Assembly (NCBI GenBank): GCA_031551635.1
Contig: JAVBNH010000016.1
Coordinates: 1-41,032, forward strand
Reading direction: 5' to 3'
From: JAVBNH01 sp031551635
GTDB taxonomy: Bacteria; Bacillota; Clostridia; Oscillospirales; Acutalibacteraceae
DNA length: 41,032 bases
Below the pieces are notes generated by a model, which saw only the letters and a program-made list of their open reading frames with translations, was not told the DNA's origin and did no database searches. This document shows, piece by piece, positions 33,763 through 41,032 of this stretch (its first letter is position 1; every line of letters begins with the position of its first letter). The position numbers and the translations under genes were made by a program.

Positions 33763-33791
33763 ATTATACCACACATTGTCAAGCTAGTAAA
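33763..33791 (-). promoter_or_regulatory. Promoter of the hexosaminidase / PH-domain unit
   Basis: On the minus strand TTTACT (33786-33791), 17 bases, TATAAT (33763-33768) preceded by TGG (extended -10). The start would be near 33756, 46 bases before the ATG. Confidence 0.5.
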
Positions 33792-33880
33792 TACACAAAC
33801 TACAAAAAAATAAAAAACGTTAAAATTGATAATAATAAAACATTAAAATAGAAAAAAAATCTCCCGATTATTGAAAATTG

Positions 33881-33909
33881 TTGTATAAATCCCCGTCCCA
33901 TGCTATAAT
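33881..33909 (+). promoter_or_regulatory. Promoter of the yfcC-like / cysK unit
   Basis: TTGTAT (33881-33886), 17 bases, TATAAT (33904-33909) preceded by TGC (extended -10). The start would be near 33916, 26 bases before the ATG at 33942. Confidence 0.6.
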
Positions 33910-33941
33910 AACTGCATTATTATAGAGGAAAAGGTAAATTT

Positions 33942-35432
33942 ATGGACAACAACAGCTCTCAGCTCGGCTTAAAGCTCAACAGAAAAACCATAATAGCCAT
34001 ATCCGCTCTGCTTTTCGGCGTTATGATAATCGCCGGTATTCTCACGCAGATTATTCCCTCCGGCGAATATCAAAGAGATGAGAGCGGCTCGATTATAAGC
34101 GAAATCGACGGCGTTTCCACCTATGCGGAAACCGGCACAAAAACCTATTCCTTTTTTCGTGTATTCATCGCGCCCTTTGAGCTTTTTCTGACAGGTGACG
34201 CGGCGGTTGGTATGGCGATTATGCTGTTTATTGTCCTCATCGGCGGCACATTTTTAATCCTCGACAAGGGAGGAATCCTCAAGTACATAATGAGCGTCAT
34301 TGTGCGGCGCTTTGAGAAAAAAAAGTATACCCTGCTCGCGTTGATGACGCTCGCATGCATGGCGCTCAGCTCGGTCATGGGCATACTCGAGGAATCAATA
34401 ACAATAACCCCTCTCGCTGTCGCAATCGCACTTGCGCTCGGCTGGGATTCACTCGTGGGGGTCGGAATGAGCTTTCTCGCAGTCGCCTTCGGCTTCACTG
34501 CGGCGACATTCAATCCCTTTAACATAGGCGTTGTTCAGTCAATCGCAGGTCTGCCGATGTTTTCCGGGCTTGCGCTGCGTCTGCTCATTTTCGCGGCGGT
34601 CTACGGTGTGCTTGTTTTTTTTCTGATAATTTACGCGAAAAAAATTGAAAAAAATCCTAAGAAATCGCTCGTTTACGAGACAGATATTGAGCTTAGAAAA
34701 AAATACACAGCAGCGCTTGACGAGTCAGTTATACACAACAAGAGCCTCGCTAAGGCAACAAAAACCTTCCTACTCAGCCTCTCGAGCGTCCTAATCTTTG
34801 CGGCTGTCGGCTTCGCGGCACGGCTGATTGACGCGATACCGGATTCTCTCGCCGAAATCCTCGGCTACCTCCCTATGGCGGGAATGGCGCTGATGTTCAC
34901 GCTAGGGGGTTTGAGAGCGGGCAGCATAGCCGGAATCCGCGGCAAAAACCTCGCGCGCAGCTTCGGGGCAGGTGTGAAGGCAATAGCGCCCGCGATACCT
35001 CTGATAATTTTTGTAATGAGCATTACCCACATTTTAAAAGAAGGAAAAATAATAGACACGATTCTATTTCATATTTATTCCGCAATCTCAGGCGTGAAGC
35101 CTGTTTCCGCGCTGTTTATCATCTTCTTTTTTATCCTGCTGCTCGAGTCCTTCATAGGGAGCGGCACGGCAAAGGCATTTTTGATTATGCCTTTGGTGCT
35201 GCCTCTCGCTGACATGCTCGACATTACGCGCCAGACTATAGTCACTGCCTATACGCTCAGCGACGGCTTCGGAAACGTCATGTTCCCGACAAGCGGAGTG
35301 ATGCTAATAGCTATCGGGCTTGTGAATGTCTCATATGGAAAGTTCATGCGCTGGATATGGAAAATTTTAGCCGCCGAATTCCTATTGTCGGCGGTAATAA
35401 TGGTAATAATGACGCTTATAAAATATAAATAA
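33942..35432 (+). CDS. YfcC-family membrane transporter
   Basis: The 496-residue product has about 12 membrane helices. It belongs to the YfcC / C4-dicarboxylate carrier-like family: IIAGILTQIIPSGEYQRDE near the start, ILEESITITPLAVAIALALG, FTAATFNPFNIGVVQSIAG, and the second-half ESFIGSGTAKAFLIMPL and DGFGNVMFPTSGVML. Members import or exchange amino acids, peptides or organic acids; the substrate cannot be read from sequence. It is followed 39 bases later by a cysteine synthase gene without a terminator between, so an amino acid or sulfur substrate is conceivable. AGAGGAAAAGG precedes the ATG. Confidence 0.85.
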   Translation: MDNNSSQLGLKLNRKTIIAISALLFGVMIIAGILTQIIPSGEYQRDESGSIISEIDGVSTYAETGTKTYSFFRVFIAPFELFLTGDAAVGMAIMLFIVLIGGTFLILDKGGILKYIMSVIVRRFEKKKYTLLALMTLACMALSSVMGILEESITITPLAVAIALALGWDSLVGVGMSFLAVAFGFTAATFNPFNIGVVQSIAGLPMFSGLALRLLIFAAVYGVLVFFLIIYAKKIEKNPKKSLVYETDIELRKKYTAALDESVIHNKSLAKATKTFLLSLSSVLIFAAVGFAARLIDAIPDSLAEILGYLPMAGMALMFTLGGLRAGSIAGIRGKNLARSFGAGVKAIAPAIPLIIFVMSITHILKEGKIIDTILFHIYSAISGVKPVSALFIIFFFILLLESFIGSGTAKAFLIMPLVLPLADMLDITRQTIVTAYTLSDGFGNVMFPTSGVMLIAIGLVNVSYGKFMRWIWKILAAEFLLSAVIMVIMTLIKYK

Positions 35433-35471
35433 TTCTATCATTATGAGAACAAACAGGAAGGATGATTATTA

Positions 35472-36437
35472 ATGCCTGAATTCAAACTTGGCTTCGGAAT
35501 CGATAAAAACGCGAGGATTGCCGCGGACTTAACTGAACTCGTCGGCAACACTCCCATGGTGCGCCTGACGCGTTTTTGCGCCTTGAGCGGCTGCCAAGGC
35601 AACAATATTATTGCCAAACTCGAATATTTCAACCCTCTGGGCAGCGTCAAGGACAGAGCTGCGTTGGCGATGATTACGGACGCAGAGGAAAAGGAGCTGC
35701 TGAAGGAGGGCGGAGTAATAATCGAGCCTACAAGCGGAAACACCGGAATAGGTCTTGCCTTTGCTGCAGCGATAAAGGGCTATAAAATCATCATCGTTAT
35801 GCCTGAAAGCATGAGCGAGGAGCGCAAAAAGCTCATCAGAACCCTCGGCGCAGAGTTGGTTCTCACTCCGGCGGCGGAGGGTATCGGCGGCTCTATTGCA
35901 AAGGCGAAGGAATTGGCACAGGAAAATGAAAACGCCTATATTCCCGACCAGTTCAGCAATCCCGCGAACCCCGACATCCACAGAAAAACAACCGCCGTTG
36001 AAATTTTGCGTGACACCTACGGCAACATCGATTATTTTGTCTGCGGAGTGGGCAGTTCAGGCTCGATTACCGGAATCGGCGAAACGCTGAAGGCTTATAA
36101 TTCCAAAATAAAAATTATAGCGGTTGAGCCGAAGGCATCACCGGTTTTGTCGGGCGGAAATGCTTCACCGCATAAAATTCAAGGGATTGGCGCGGGCTTT
36201 GTGCCGCCGCTTTTCAAGGGTGAAATTATTGATGAAATCATACAGGTGAGTGAAGAGGAAGCCTATGAAGCTTCAAGACTGGCGGCAAAAAGTGAAGGTC
36301 TGCTTGTCGGAATATCCTCAGGCGCTGCCCTTTTCGCAGCCGCGCAAATCGCGAAACGCGAAAAAGCAGAAAAAAAATCGGTTGTAGTCCTCCTCCCCGA
36401 CAGCGGGGAGAGATACCTTTCAACCGAATTATATTAA
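35472..36437 (+). CDS. cysK: Cysteine synthase (O-acetylserine sulfhydrylase)
   Basis: The enzyme makes cysteine from O-acetylserine and sulfide with PLP. The 321-residue product has VGNTPMVRLTRF, the PLP lysine in NPLGSVKDRAA (Lys60), the substrate loop PTSGNTGIGLAF, the phosphate loop GVGSSGSITGIGE and the closing LLPDSGERYLST. The N-terminus is about 15 residues longer than in many CysK proteins. AGGAAGGATG precedes the ATG. It ends 10 bases from the convergent coiled-coil gene. Some family members have other beta-replacement roles, so the substrate is likely but not certain. Confidence 0.9.
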   Translation: MPEFKLGFGIDKNARIAADLTELVGNTPMVRLTRFCALSGCQGNNIIAKLEYFNPLGSVKDRAALAMITDAEEKELLKEGGVIIEPTSGNTGIGLAFAAAIKGYKIIIVMPESMSEERKKLIRTLGAELVLTPAAEGIGGSIAKAKELAQENENAYIPDQFSNPANPDIHRKTTAVEILRDTYGNIDYFVCGVGSSGSITGIGETLKAYNSKIKIIAVEPKASPVLSGGNASPHKIQGIGAGFVPPLFKGEIIDEIIQVSEEEAYEASRLAAKSEGLLVGISSGAALFAAAQIAKREKAEKKSVVVLLPDSGERYLSTELY

Positions 36438-36447
36438 AAATAAATTA

Positions 36448-36951
36448 TTATTTTTTAACAGCTTGTTCTACAGCCCAAATCCTAATCTCGTGCTCCTCGA
36501 CTTTATTTTCAATTGGTTCAATTTTTTTTATGTTTCTCTGATGGTCAATATAACCGTCATATAAAGCGCCGAGCATTTTCCCGTGTTCGTTTTCAATAAC
36601 AGTAACAGAATTGCGTATATGACATATATCCTCACGCATTTCCGACTGTTCCCGCTCAAGACTACCCATTCTCTGCTCAAGACTACCCATTTTTTGCTCA
36701 AGTATAAGCTGCCCCTGCTCAAGCTTATCCAACCGGGAATCCACTTTGTCCAACCGGGAATCCACTTTGTCCAACCGGGAATCCACTTTGTCCAACCGGG
36801 AATCCACTTTGTCCAACCGGGAATCTATTTTATCCAGCCGGGAATCCACTTTGTCCAACCGGGAATCTATTTTATCCAGCCGGGAGTCCATGTTATCAAA
36901 TCGCGAACCCATGTTTTCCAGTATATTTAAAATCTTTTCTTCGTTGTTCAA
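36448..36951 (-). CDS. Heptad-repeat coiled-coil protein
   Basis: The 167-residue product starts at a TTG with GGGGA eight bases before it. Residues about 19-75 consist of about eight units of the heptad DSRLDKV/I, coded by 21-base repeats, followed by more coiled coil (EQKMGSLEQRMGSLEREQ) and a C-terminal helix ending IWAVEQAVKK. There is no membrane segment, signal peptide or enzyme motif. Such proteins are common in Firmicutes, with no known function; copy number of the heptads probably varies. The promoter at 36984-37011 supports real expression. Confidence 0.65.
   Translation of the reverse strand: MNNEEKILNILENMGSRFDNMDSRLDKIDSRLDKVDSRLDKIDSRLDKVDSRLDKVDSRLDKVDSRLDKVDSRLDKLEQGQLILEQKMGSLEQRMGSLEREQSEMREDICHIRNSVTVIENEHGKMLGALYDGYIDHQRNIKKIEPIENKVEEHEIRIWAVEQAVKK
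36731..36898. repeat. Eight 21-bp tandem repeats in the coiled-coil gene
   Basis: Unit AACCGGGAATCCACTTTGTC plus one base. Four consecutive copies (36731-36814) are identical; the next four differ by a few bases and alternate two forms. Identical units suggest recent slippage duplication. Confidence 0.85.
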
Positions 36952-36983
36952 TTAAATCATCCCCACACATAACATATATGATA

Positions 36984-37011
36984 ATAATACCACAAAAATG
37001 CAATTTGTCAA
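36984..37011 (-). promoter_or_regulatory. Promoter of the coiled-coil gene
   Basis: On the minus strand TTGACA (37006-37011), 16 bases, TATTAT (36984-36989) preceded by TGG. Confidence 0.55.
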
Positions 37012-37083
37012 TGACAGATTTTATAAATCCGCGAAGCGGCAAGCCTGTTTCCTGAACCCTGTCAACCTGTATCCTGATCCGGG

Positions 37084-38700
37084 TTAGGGCTGCCGGGTAA
37101 AGGGATGCGCGTTGCTCGGGTGCTCAAAGGAGAGAAAGTTGTTGCGCGGCGAATATGCCCAGCGCATGCCGAAAGCCTTGCAGCCTTCCGCCGGAATATA
37201 GAGCTGTTCCGCTTTTGAGCGGTATACCTTGCACGGCAACGCGAATTCACCCTTTTCGGTAGAAGCGGTATTGCTGTTTTCGGTGAAGGTGACCTTGTGC
37301 CCGTAAAGCTCAAGCGTAACAGCACCCTCGTCTTTACTTACCTCACCGCCGATATAGGCTATAAGCGTCGCGAGCGCGCAGCACCAGACGCCGTCCTTCA
37401 GCTCGCAGGGTACTGCAACTTGACACAGTCCGGGATCCATGCCCTTATACATCATTCGAGTTCTGTTAAACTGTGGCGGCAGCGCATAGGGCTGAATCTC
37501 ATCCTTTGCCTTGTCAATGACGCATTTATCGACAATTCTTGAGTCGTTGAGAACCGAGGTTAAAGTCAAGGTATCGCCGTCAACCTCAACAATACAAACG
37601 CAGGCGACATCCTCCTCTTGAGGAAAAAACGCCGCGTGCCAGACCTTTGAAACCGTCCGTGAACCGGGCGGATTTTGATTGCTGTTTCCGAGCATATAAT
37701 GAACGGTTCCCTGTGAAGGCTTTTCAAAAAGCTCCTCGTTTTTCAAGGGAAAGCTGCGTGAAAAATTGTGCTCATGACCGGAAAAAACAAGGTCAAAAAG
37801 CTCGAAGCCCTCGCGCATATCGGGATACGCGTCATAATTCTCGCAGTCCGTGCCGGAATAGCAAATCGGGAAGTGATAAACACCCAGCTTCCACTTCTGC
37901 TTTGTACGGCTGAGGTCGTTTATCATCCACCTGTTAACGTCCTCGGGACCGTTTATGCCGACGACGCTTATATGCGCGTTGCCGTAGTCGAAGGTATAAT
38001 TTTCAGTCTTCCAGCCGTCGGGACCGTTGTCGGGATAAGAGCCTTTGAACTGGTGGCTGAAAAATTCCGCAGGCTCACTGTAGTATTTGTCTGTGCCGAG
38101 GGCGTAATCCGAAAATCCTCTGTTGTCGTGATTACCGAGGGACATCATGAGGGGTATGCTCTCGCAGATTCCGGCAAGTCCTGTGTCAAACAGTCCGTTC
38201 CACTGAACTTCATGCTGACCGCAGTCGGTGTTGTCGCCGCCGGTGAGTATAAACCGCGCGTCCGGGTGCTGCTTTAAAACATTCTTAAAATATGTATTGA
38301 ACCATGAGTAATCCGGCTTTTCGTGACCACCCTTCTGGTGGTCGGCTATGCATAAAAATTTAAACTTTGAAAGATTTTCAGGCGAGGTCGAGAAAGAAAA
38401 CTCATCGCTTCGGTACTCATCATTTCCGCATGTATAGTAATATTTTGTATTACTCTCAAGTCCCGTCAAATGACACCAAAAAACATTGCTCTCATCAATA
38501 TCGCTGACAAACGGCTCGAAAACAGCTTCTTTTCTCCTCCAGTCGCCGCCTTCTTGACGGTAAAGAACATAACCCGAAGTAACATCCGTGCAGCAGCGCC
38601 AGGTGACCGCCATGCATGAGGCAGCGTCGCCATTAAGGCTTATCATAATATGCCCCGGTTGCTTTGTTGAACCTCTGAAGGGCTTCTCTTTAATACTCAT
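37084..38700 (-). CDS. Purple-acid-phosphatase-like metallophosphoesterase
   Basis: The 538-residue product has an N-terminal FN3-like purple acid phosphatase domain (HIMISLNGDAASCMAVTWRC ... LESNTKYYYTCG). The calcineurin-like core follows with metal ligands Asp120 (IADH), Asp156 (GGDN), Asn190-His191-Asp192 (GNHDNRG), His276 (YHFPICYSG) and His309/His311 (SGHEHNFSR). The C-terminal 110 residues resemble a copper-amine-oxidase-like stalk domain (VTLELYGHKVTF, LYIPAEGCKAFGM). It would cleave a phosphate mono- or diester. No signal peptide is seen, although this domain set is usually exported, so either the start is wrong or the protein is cytoplasmic. GGGGATAGG precedes the ATG. Confidence 0.85.
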   Translation of the reverse strand: MSIKEKPFRGSTKQPGHIMISLNGDAASCMAVTWRCCTDVTSGYVLYRQEGGDWRRKEAVFEPFVSDIDESNVFWCHLTGLESNTKYYYTCGNDEYRSDEFSFSTSPENLSKFKFLCIADHQKGGHEKPDYSWFNTYFKNVLKQHPDARFILTGGDNTDCGQHEVQWNGLFDTGLAGICESIPLMMSLGNHDNRGFSDYALGTDKYYSEPAEFFSHQFKGSYPDNGPDGWKTENYTFDYGNAHISVVGINGPEDVNRWMINDLSRTKQKWKLGVYHFPICYSGTDCENYDAYPDMREGFELFDLVFSGHEHNFSRSFPLKNEELFEKPSQGTVHYMLGNSNQNPPGSRTVSKVWHAAFFPQEEDVACVCIVEVDGDTLTLTSVLNDSRIVDKCVIDKAKDEIQPYALPPQFNRTRMMYKGMDPGLCQVAVPCELKDGVWCCALATLIAYIGGEVSKDEGAVTLELYGHKVTFTENSNTASTEKGEFALPCKVYRSKAEQLYIPAEGCKAFGMRWAYSPRNNFLSFEHPSNAHPFTRQP

Positions 38701-38788
38701 ATCCTATCCCCAATATAGAAAATATATTTTTCATTTTTAATTCTTAATTCTTCATTTTTCACTTCAAAAGAGTCTTTTAAGTCGTCTC
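38701..38788. other. AT-rich leader with iterated ATTCTT / TTCATTTTT blocks
   Basis: The stretch 38731-38763 repeats TTCATTTTT and TTAATTCTT. It is probably untranslated leader of the phosphoesterase gene. No gene seen. Confidence 0.4.
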
Positions 38789-38817
38789 ACATTAACATAA
38801 TAAAGCTTATTTGTCAA
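38789..38817 (-). promoter_or_regulatory. Possible promoter of the phosphoesterase gene
   Basis: On the minus strand a perfect TTGACA (38812-38817), 17 bases, a weak TAATGT (38789-38794) preceded by TGT. Confidence 0.35.
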
Positions 38818-38839
38818 GATAATCTTATCCCTATCAAGC

Positions 38840-38877
38840 AAAAAAACGCCGCAGCAAACCGAAATTTGCCGCGTTTT
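38840..38877. terminator. Orphan terminator-like hairpin
   Basis: AAAAACGC and GCGTTTT arms plus inner GCAAA / TTTGC arms form a stem with an internal loop, with A-run and T-run flanks. It lies between two divergent promoters, so it ends no gene I can see; it may insulate the two units. Confidence 0.35.
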
Positions 38878-38928
38878 ATATTTATTTCTATAATCAGATT
38901 TATAACTGCTTGAAGATGCAAAGAAGCC

Positions 38929-38971
38929 TGTAACATATGTAATTTTTCTTGTGACATATATGTGACATATG
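38929..38971 (+). promoter_or_regulatory. Three helically phased TGTRACATAT repeats before the adhesin
   Basis: TGTAACATAT at 38929, TGTGACATAT at 38950 and again at 38961. Spacings of 21 and 11 bases place them on one face of the helix. The 7+4 base direct-repeat plan matches sites of OmpR/PhoB-type response regulators, overlapping the -35 region. Confidence 0.5.
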
Positions 38972-38978
38972 TTATATA
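38951..38978 (+). promoter_or_regulatory. Probable promoter of the thioester adhesin gene
   Basis: GTGACA (38951-38956), 16 bases, TATATA (38973-38978) preceded by TGT. The start would be near 38985, 38 bases before the ATG. The weak hexamers and the overlapping direct repeats suggest an activator. Confidence 0.45.
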
Positions 38979-39022
38979 CAATGCTGATACCAACAAAATT
39001 TTAACATTGGAGGAAACAAAAC

Positions 39023-41032
39023 ATGAAGAGATTCACGGCAATTCTTCTGGCAATTGTTTTAATGATCTCATTTATTCCCCACTCACTCGCGGCAGGCGAA
39101 ACCTACACCTTTCAAGGTGAGGGTCAACAGGGCGTTCGGTTAACTAATTTCGGAACAGGTACAAATGTGTTAACCAGTATGTTCAATTTTAATGATTCTT
39201 CAAATAACACAGTAAGCGGTTTTTGCATGAAAAACGGAATATTGGTTGGTTCGGTCGGAACACAATATACCGATATGACACAACAGCAGCTTGAACAAAA
39301 TTATCCTAACGGGACACTTATGATTGATCAAATAAGAAAATTGGTCAACATCGGTTATCCGACTGTTTCAGGTCAGGCAATCAAAGCTGATGCAGGAATC
39401 TCCGCTTATGTAGCGGATCAACTTGTTTTGTCAGCAACCCAGGTAGCAATTTGGAAATTCACAAACCCGAGCACTACTTTTACACCCAGCACTTCTACGA
39501 ATGAGCAGTATATAGATTTAATTCAGCAATACTTGGTTTCCGCTGCTTCAAGTGGAATGACAGCAGCACAATTAACAACTGCACGCACGGCTATCGAGGC
39601 TTCCCTAAACGCCGGCAATCTCTTTTCAGTAGATGATTCCGCGAAAGAAGTAAGAAACATAAAAATTGGTAAAAATTATGTTGATGTTGTCGGTCCTTAT
39701 TATTTAACATCTTCAAATCCGGCTTTAAAAGGAAAAATTATAAATATTTCTACAAATAATCCAAATTATACTATTTGCAACATGTCCGGAAGCTCAATGA
39801 CATTCTTACACGAAGGAGCGTCCTTCTATATCACTCCAAACGGATATGAAAGCGTAAGCGATTTTAAGGTTAATTTTTCATTAAATCTCACTTATGCGGC
39901 TGATGTCAAGCCGATTATAGCCACAGCAGGATACTCCTCCAGCCAGCCAATGGTGCTTGTTATGCCTTACACAAAAGAAGTCACTGGTTCATGGTCTCCT
40001 AATCAGCAAGCTGTTCAATACCCCTATTCAGTCGAATACTACAAAGACAGCATCACAGCGGGCAATCTCCTCGGCACAACTCCCGGAACCACAAACTATG
40101 CTCCCGGCAAGGTCATGGCGAATGCTGATGTAACGGCAGACCTCGGCTCGAGCTGGATTGATGCAATGAAACCCACAGGCTACAACTCAGGCAATGCCAC
40201 CTATTGCACAATTACAACAGTTGCAGCGAATAATGTTATAAAGGTTCTCTATACTCAAATTAAGTATCCTTACACTGTCGAATACTACAAAGACAGCATC
40301 ACAGCGGGCAATCTCCTCGGCACAACTCCCGGAACCACAAACTATGCTCCCGGCAAGGTCATGGCGACTGCTGATGTAACAACAGACCTCGGCTCGAGCT
40401 GGATTGACGCAATGAAACCCACAGGCTACAACTCAGGCAATGCCACCTATTGCACAATTACAACAGTTGCAGCGAATAATGTTATAAAGGTTCTCTACAC
40501 TCAAATTAAGTATCCTTACACAGTTGAATACTATAAAGACAGCATCACAGCGGGCAATCTTCTCGGCACCTCGAACGGCACAACCACATTTGCTCCCGGC
40601 AAGGTACTCGCGAACGGCGACGTTGCTGCAGACCTCGGCGCAAACTGGGTTGACGCTCAAAAACCCGCAGGCTATCAGGTAGAATCCACTCAGTACTGCA
40701 CAATTACTACAGTTGTCGCAAACAATGTAGTAAAGGTTCTCTACACTCAGATTAAATATCCCTACACAGTTGAATACTATAAAGACAGCATCACCTCGGG
40801 CAACCTTCTCGGCACCTCGAACGGCACAACCACATTTGCTCCCGGCAAGGTACTCGCGAATGGCGACGTTGCTGCAGACCTCGGCGCAAACTGGGTTGAC
40901 GCTCAGAAGCCCGCAGGTTATCAGGTAGAATCCACTCAGTACTGCACAATTACTACAGTTGTCGAAAACAATGTAGTAAAGGTTCTCTACACTCAGATTA
41001 AGTATCCTTACACAGTTGAATACTATAAAGAC
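39023..41032 (+). CDS. Thioester-domain surface adhesin with long tandem repeats (cut at the window end)
   Basis: The frame is open for 670 codons from the ATG at 39023 to the window end. TTGGAGGAAA precedes the ATG. Signal peptide: MKRFTAILLAIVLMISFIPH, cleaved after about ...SLAA. Residues about 28-200 form a thioester (TQXA) domain: Cys68 in VSGFCMKNG and Gln140 in SATQVAIWKF would form the internal Cys-Gln thioester that binds host or surface amines covalently. A linker domain follows to about residue 330. Then 82-residue repeats resembling MucBP-type modules begin (YTVEYYKDSITAGNLLGT ... VIKVLYTQIK), four complete and a fifth cut off. The protein is expected on the cell wall with an anchor beyond the window. 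The gene seems much longer than what is visible. Confidence 0.85.
   Translation, partial: MKRFTAILLAIVLMISFIPHSLAAGETYTFQGEGQQGVRLTNFGTGTNVLTSMFNFNDSSNNTVSGFCMKNGILVGSVGTQYTDMTQQQLEQNYPNGTLMIDQIRKLVNIGYPTVSGQAIKADAGISAYVADQLVLSATQVAIWKFTNPSTTFTPSTSTNEQYIDLIQQYLVSAASSGMTAAQLTTARTAIEASLNAGNLFSVDDSAKEVRNIKIGKNYVDVVGPYYLTSSNPALKGKIINISTNNPNYTICNMSGSSMTFLHEGASFYITPNGYESVSDFKVNFSLNLTYAADVKPIIATAGYSSSQPMVLVMPYTKEVTGSWSPNQQAVQYPYSVEYYKDSITAGNLLGTTPGTTNYAPGKVMANADVTADLGSSWIDAMKPTGYNSGNATYCTITTVAANNVIKVLYTQIKYPYTVEYYKDSITAGNLLGTTPGTTNYAPGKVMATADVTTDLGSSWIDAMKPTGYNSGNATYCTITTVAANNVIKVLYTQIKYPYTVEYYKDSITAGNLLGTSNGTTTFAPGKVLANGDVAADLGANWVDAQKPAGYQVESTQYCTITTVVANNVVKVLYTQIKYPYTVEYYKDSITSGNLLGTSNGTTTFAPGKVLANGDVAADLGANWVDAQKPAGYQVESTQYCTITTVVENNVVKVLYTQIKYPYTVEYYKD
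40019..41032. repeat. 246-bp tandem repeats in the adhesin gene
   Basis: Units begin at 40019, 40265, 40511, 40757 and 41003, each exactly 246 bases (82 codons). Units 1 and 2 are almost identical, units 3 and 4 are almost identical, and the two pairs differ in the middle (NYAPGKVM / TFAPGKVL, GYNSGNATYC / GYQVESTQYC). This AABB order indicates recent duplication. Short-read assemblies may collapse it. Confidence 0.9.

Noticed and set aside
36731..36898. CRISPR array
   Set aside because: The repeats are contiguous without spacers and encode protein heptads. No cas genes are present.
36583..36955. Plus-strand repetitive frames opposite the coiled-coil gene
   Set aside because: They arise because 21-base repeats keep several frames open; the minus strand has a promoter and a sensible heptad protein.
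37025..37050. Terminator of the phosphoesterase gene (CCGC-gaa-GCGG)
   Set aside because: The stem is only four to five pairs and the following tract is AT-mixed, too weak to call.

Overview
The window looks like a chromosome segment of an anaerobic, low-to-moderate GC Gram-positive bacterium of the Clostridia, most likely a Ruminococcaceae/Oscillospiraceae-type gut or fermenter organism. The evidence is an Rnf operon in the clostridial order C-D-G-E-A-B, a two-subunit glycine decarboxylase (GcvPA/GcvPB), the apbE / NusG-domain-II / Gx-transporter trio, a secreted protein ending in a dockerin, a thioester adhesin, and consensus sigma-A promoters with strong Shine-Dalgarno sites. The species cannot be named from the sequence alone.

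Layout. (1) 1-4885: a possible leader-peptide/terminator unit at the left edge, a secreted VWA-lipase-dockerin fusion (minus strand) and a divergent six-hairpin glycosidase-like protein with a C-terminal FN3-like domain. (2) 4886-9974: a very AT-rich three-gene operon made of a 49-codon small protein, a 1081-residue protein with HEIGH and a distant E-x2-AD motif, and an FRG-domain protein. Two consensus promoters precede it, one overlapped by a perfect inverted repeat. This is the best candidate for an undescribed (perhaps anti-phage) system. (3) 9975-14583: an XRE regulator with a Cys/Gly-rich repeat tail, a TIM-barrel glycosidase-like protein, a small secreted Ig-like protein and a conserved protein of unknown function. 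(4) 14688-31465, all minus strand: in transcription order apbE, NusG-II, Gx transporter, uxaC, GNAT, gcvT, gcvH, gcvPA, gcvPB, uxaB, uxaA, rnfC-D-G-E-A-B. (5) 31708-36437: a PH-domain membrane protein, a GH20 hexosaminidase, and divergently a YfcC-type transporter with a cysteine synthase. (6) 36448-41032: a coiled-coil protein built of 21-bp repeats, a metallophosphoesterase, and the start of a large thioester adhesin with 246-bp repeats that runs off the right edge.

How the genes work together. UxaC, UxaB and UxaA convert galacturonate through tagaturonate and altronate to 2-keto-3-deoxygluconate, as expected for a pectin user. The glycine cleavage proteins release reducing equivalents and one-carbon units. 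Rnf couples ferredoxin oxidation to NAD+ reduction and ion pumping, and ApbE would attach FMN to RnfG and RnfD. The later 2-keto-3-deoxygluconate enzymes and the glycine cleavage L protein are not in the window. Several intergenic gaps hold inverted-repeat elements, including one of about 270 bp between rnfA and rnfB, and there is a two-copy dispersed hairpin repeat.
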